From JBFWWP01 sp050246115 (GTDB taxonomy: Bacteria > Planctomycetota > UBA8108 > UBA1146 > JAJFFE01): 64,000 bases of DNA. A program made the translations under genes and the position numbers. This document shows, in pieces, positions 61,416 through 64,000 of the stretch. The DNA lies in NCBI GenBank assembly GCA_050246115.1, contig JBFWWP010000007.1:62001-126000 (forward strand). Reading direction: 5' to 3'. Under the pieces are notes generated by a model that did no database searches, was not told the DNA's origin, and worked only from the letters and a program-made list of their open reading frames with translations. Every line of letters begins with the position of its first letter. Position 1 is the first letter of the stretch.

Positions 61416-62038
61416 GGTGGTTTTCCTGGGGTGGTGCGGTTGGTGGGGCGCGGCCCTCGAACGCCGACGGAGGAGGCCCAGAATCCCTCTCCGGGTGGCG
61501 CGCCGCGGCACAGGAACGCCCCGACCACGGGTCCGCACGCAGTTGCTTGACAAGCCCCACTCGGAGTCCTAGGCTTGGCCCGATCTAACGGGATTTCTTG
61601 GGGTCTGTCCACCACAACCGAGTTCGGTCTTCGGTCGACCCACTGACGCGCCACGGGCCAGGCGCAGCCGACCAAGACATTCAGGGGCAATCTGGACGAC
61701 CGTTCCCGTGAAGCCACGTCCGCGAGGACAAGCTCTGCCTCGATTCGACGGGGCCGGGCTTTGCGGAGCTGCGCAGCAGCTTCAGCGGCGTTGGGGCGTT
61801 GGGGCGGCGACGCCGGGCCAAAAAAAAGTACAGCGCAAGAGAAACCAGAGAAGGGGCGTCACACAGCGGAGGCAATCGCGGCGAAGTCAGAGCGGCGCCC
61901 CCCGATAACCGACCATCTATATCCCGTTCCTCGGCGGCTTCGGCCCTACCGGGGGGAACCTCTTGCTGGCGACGGTGCCACAAGGGGAGGGAGATCACGA
62001 GGGAGATCTCCCGGTTCTGGACGGAAGGATTGTACGAA
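61416..62038. other. Intergenic region before the large secreted protein gene
   Basis: About 620 bp with no supported gene. It includes a GCGTTGGG tandem pair and an A8 tract near 61819-61827, and a palindrome with a direct repeat at 61989-62012. Codon-like order is absent in all frames. Confidence 0.5.
61989..62012. promoter_or_regulatory. Direct repeat and palindrome near the 62039 start
   Basis: GGGAGATC occurs at 61989-61996 and 62001-62008; the second is half of the perfect palindrome GGGAGATCTCCC (62001-62012). It lies about 27-50 bp before the ATG, in the position of an operator or early leader hairpin. Confidence 0.35.
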
Positions 62039-64000
62039 ATGCGGAAGATTTTCGCTGTAATGTTGACCGCGGGCGTAGCGCTATGTTGCGCCCAGAGTGC
62101 CGAGGCCCAGAGCGCGAAGCGCATTCTGGTAGCCCCGACCAAGCTCCAGGACGCGGGGGCCGTGACCCCGGCCGCGCCCGCCGCTCTGGCCCCAGACGCG
62201 CTCGATACGAGGTCCCTGAATCTCCTGGACCCCGCCCTGGTTGCGAAGACCGGAAGCCGCGCCATCGTCGAGTCGGGCATGCTCCCGAGCCATGGCCCGG
62301 TGACCGCCAGCGCGGCCGGCCCGTTCGGCCCCCCGTGTCAAGTGGCGTGTGTCGGCACGGCCGAGGCCGAGGCCTGCGGCGCGGACACCAACGGGGGTTG
62401 CACCCTGGACTTCTGCATGACGCCGGGCTTCGACGCCATTGCCTCGGGCCAGGTGATCTGCGGCACGGTGTTCGCCGACATGGGCGTGCGCGACCTCGAC
62501 TACTACGCCGTCCCGGTGCCGGCTGGACCGTCCCTCTTGACCATCAACTTCACTTCGGAGTTCGAGGGCCAAGTGTTCCTCATCGAGTCCGGCGCGGCCG
62601 GCGGTGGTGAGTGCTCGTTCTCGATCGTCCTCGAAACCGACTTCAGCGCCGGCTGCAACCAGGTCACGATCCAGCGCACCGTCGCGTCGCTGCAGTACTA
62701 CGTCGCCGTCACCACGGGTAACGCTGCGGGTCCGATCTTCGACGGCGTCACCTGCGCCGCTGGCGACAACCAGTACCGCCTCGAGGTCACCGTCGCGGAC
62801 ATTGCGGCCTGCCTCGCGTGCGTCGGCACGACCGAAGTCGATGCTTGCGGCCTGACTCCCGACACCAACGACGGCTGCAACTTCGCGGGCCCTCCGTTCC
62901 CGTTCAGCGGTCCGGTCGCCGTCGGCCCGGCTCCGGTCACGCTCTGTGGCAACGCGTCCACCGGCATCGACCCGGTGACCATGGCCCAAGCCCGCGACAC
63001 CGACTGGTGGGAGATCACCGTCCCCGCTGGCTCGAGCGACGTCACCATCGACTTCACTTCCGAGTTCCCCGGCCAGCTGTTCGTCGTCAATGACCAAATG
63101 GCGGACTGCGCTGCGCTCGTCGTCATCGACGACGCGAACAGTGGCAGCTGCATCACCACGAGTGTCACGGTCCAAACCACCTCGGGTGCGGGCCGCTACC
63201 TCTTGTTCGTGAGCACCGGTGACATCAACGGCCCGCTCTTCGACGGCGTGCCGTGCGGTGGCGCCAACGACTACCAGCTCACCATCACCGCGGTTCCCGC
63301 GGCTTGCGCTCCGAACTGCGGCCTCGTCTGCGTCGGCACCGCGGAAGGCGAAGCTTGCCCCGCAGTACCGAGTGCCGCGGACATGTTCAACGGTGGCTGC
63401 AACTCACCCAATAACGCCTTCTCGCCGATCATCGTCGACGGCGGGCCAGTGTGCGGCAATGGCTGGGCAGACTCAGGCACCCGTGACACCGACTGGTACA
63501 CCTTCACGGTGTTCGCCAACACCACCGTCACGCTGACCATCAATAGCGAAATGCCGGTTGGCTGCTTCGTTCTCGAAGAGATCAACGGTGCCGCTGGCGC
63601 CTTGACCGTGCCCTGTAACCTCGCGAACGTGAACGCCCCGGTGGTCCTCGATCACCCGGGCAACTGCGCGGCCATCATGATGAGCTTCCCGGTGACCATC
63701 GATCCGGCCATCAACCAGCGCACCTACGCGATCTTCGTGGGCGCAGGTACCGCGGCCGCGGCAGCGTTCTCTGGCTTCCCGTGCATGTGCGACAATGGCT
63801 ACAGCCTCGAGCTTTCGACCGCGGCCATGGCCAACTGCAACTTCCCGACCGGCATGATCGAGAGTGACTGTGTCACCGGCAACGTGAACGTCAATCTGGT
63901 CGCCGCTTCGGCCTACACCGCGGCTGGCGTCACGATCGACTACAACGGCTTCGGTGCTGCGGCTGGTGTCACCGGCCAAGTGGTCATTCCGGGTCCGTTT
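62039..64000 (+). CDS. Large secreted Cys-rich repeat protein (3' end outside window)
   Basis: The frame runs from ATG 62039, nine bases after GGAAGGA, to the window edge without a stop (654 codons seen). A signal peptide (MRKIFAVMLTAGVALCCAQS, cleavage near AEA) is followed by about 160-residue repeats, each opening with a Cys cluster: C100 CVGTAEAEACGADTNGGC, C258 CVGTTEVDACGLTPDTNDGC, and a third at C423. Each then has VCG followed by a RDLDYY, RDTDWW or RDTDWY motif and a beta region. Such DTNGGC...RDTDWY repeats recall large exported proteins of planctomycetes. The paired cysteines suggest disulfides; no enzyme motif is seen. Probably a surface or matrix protein. Confidence 0.85.
   Translation, partial: MRKIFAVMLTAGVALCCAQSAEAQSAKRILVAPTKLQDAGAVTPAAPAALAPDALDTRSLNLLDPALVAKTGSRAIVESGMLPSHGPVTASAAGPFGPPCQVACVGTAEAEACGADTNGGCTLDFCMTPGFDAIASGQVICGTVFADMGVRDLDYYAVPVPAGPSLLTINFTSEFEGQVFLIESGAAGGGECSFSIVLETDFSAGCNQVTIQRTVASLQYYVAVTTGNAAGPIFDGVTCAAGDNQYRLEVTVADIAACLACVGTTEVDACGLTPDTNDGCNFAGPPFPFSGPVAVGPAPVTLCGNASTGIDPVTMAQARDTDWWEITVPAGSSDVTIDFTSEFPGQLFVVNDQMADCAALVVIDDANSGSCITTSVTVQTTSGAGRYLLFVSTGDINGPLFDGVPCGGANDYQLTITAVPAACAPNCGLVCVGTAEGEACPAVPSAADMFNGGCNSPNNAFSPIIVDGGPVCGNGWADSGTRDTDWYTFTVFANTTVTLTINSEMPVGCFVLEEINGAAGALTVPCNLANVNAPVVLDHPGNCAAIMMSFPVTIDPAINQRTYAIFVGAGTAAAAAFSGFPCMCDNGYSLELSTAAMANCNFPTGMIESDCVTGNVNVNLVAASAYTAAGVTIDYNGFGAAAGVTGQVVIPGPF

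Noticed and set aside
61801..61830. A8 tract with nearby GC-rich hairpin as a leftward terminator
   Set aside because: Read on the minus strand, the T-run comes before the hairpin, the wrong order for intrinsic termination.

Overview
The window reads as an origin-proximal piece of a high-GC, Gram-negative chromosome, most likely from the Planctomycetota (inference, not tested by a tree). Pointers are a Ser/Thr kinase with a PKD-type ectodomain, a HEAT-repeat protein ending in a planctomycete-style FGY...RWKAWW tail, IPT/TIG and DTNGGC-type secreted repeat proteins, LPS genes (kdsC and a LptC/OstA-like protein), a short sigma-70 factor without region 1.1, and a parABS locus. I see no rRNA, tRNA, CRISPR array, transposase or phage gene.

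Layout. 1-6.3 kb: HEAT-repeat tail, sigma factor, apt, a TldD-related peptidase and prfB with the classical CTTTGAC programmed frameshift. 6.4-11.7 kb: a kinase translationally coupled to a lipoprotein that joins MORN repeats to a peroxiredoxin domain, then a small outer-membrane-like protein. 12-20 kb: a hybrid histidine kinase with an ethylene-receptor-like membrane domain, an SDR, a DinB protein, an MBL-fold hydrolase, and an HtrA protease beside a catalytically dead HtrA paralogue. 20.5-30.2 kb: acyl-CoA dehydrogenase, a heterodimeric ABC exporter pair, a membrane-anchored LNS2-like phosphatase, a GNAT, a HEAT/TPR protein and a dehydrogenase. 30.4-34.4 kb: M50 protease-scpA-fmt-rsmB, tightly overlapped. 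34.4-39.6 kb: kdsC, a 1,061-residue LptC/OstA-like protein, a TPR protein and a lipoprotein, all overlapping. 39.8-46 kb: tatA, a phosphoesterase, two parS sites, parA-parB, a membrane protein and a TolC-family protein. 46-53 kb: an unknown protein, a secreted protein plus matrixin with a sorting-type tail, and a methyltransferase plus HyuB. 53-61.4 kb: lspA, a DUF1289 protein, a GNAT, rocD, recQ, pruA, a saccharopine-dehydrogenase-like enzyme and lplA. The window ends inside a large Cys-rich secreted repeat protein.

The most unusual signal is a 181-bp dispersed element present three times (665-845, 20137-20317, and inverted at 57368-57548). Each copy is an imperfect palindrome over almost its whole length. 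Two copies differ at one base only. The third is fused to the 5' end of recQ, so every plausible recQ start codon lies inside the element, and two of the three were created by substitutions specific to that copy. The next most interesting are the ETR1-like kinase, which keeps the exact Asp/Tyr/Cys/His spacing of ethylene receptors, and the giant LptC/OstA-like protein coupled to kdsC.

Genes are often joined by 4-bp ATGA or TTGA stop/start overlaps, and several starts appear to be TTG, GTG or possibly ATT. All calls were made by reading the sequence; no database search was run.
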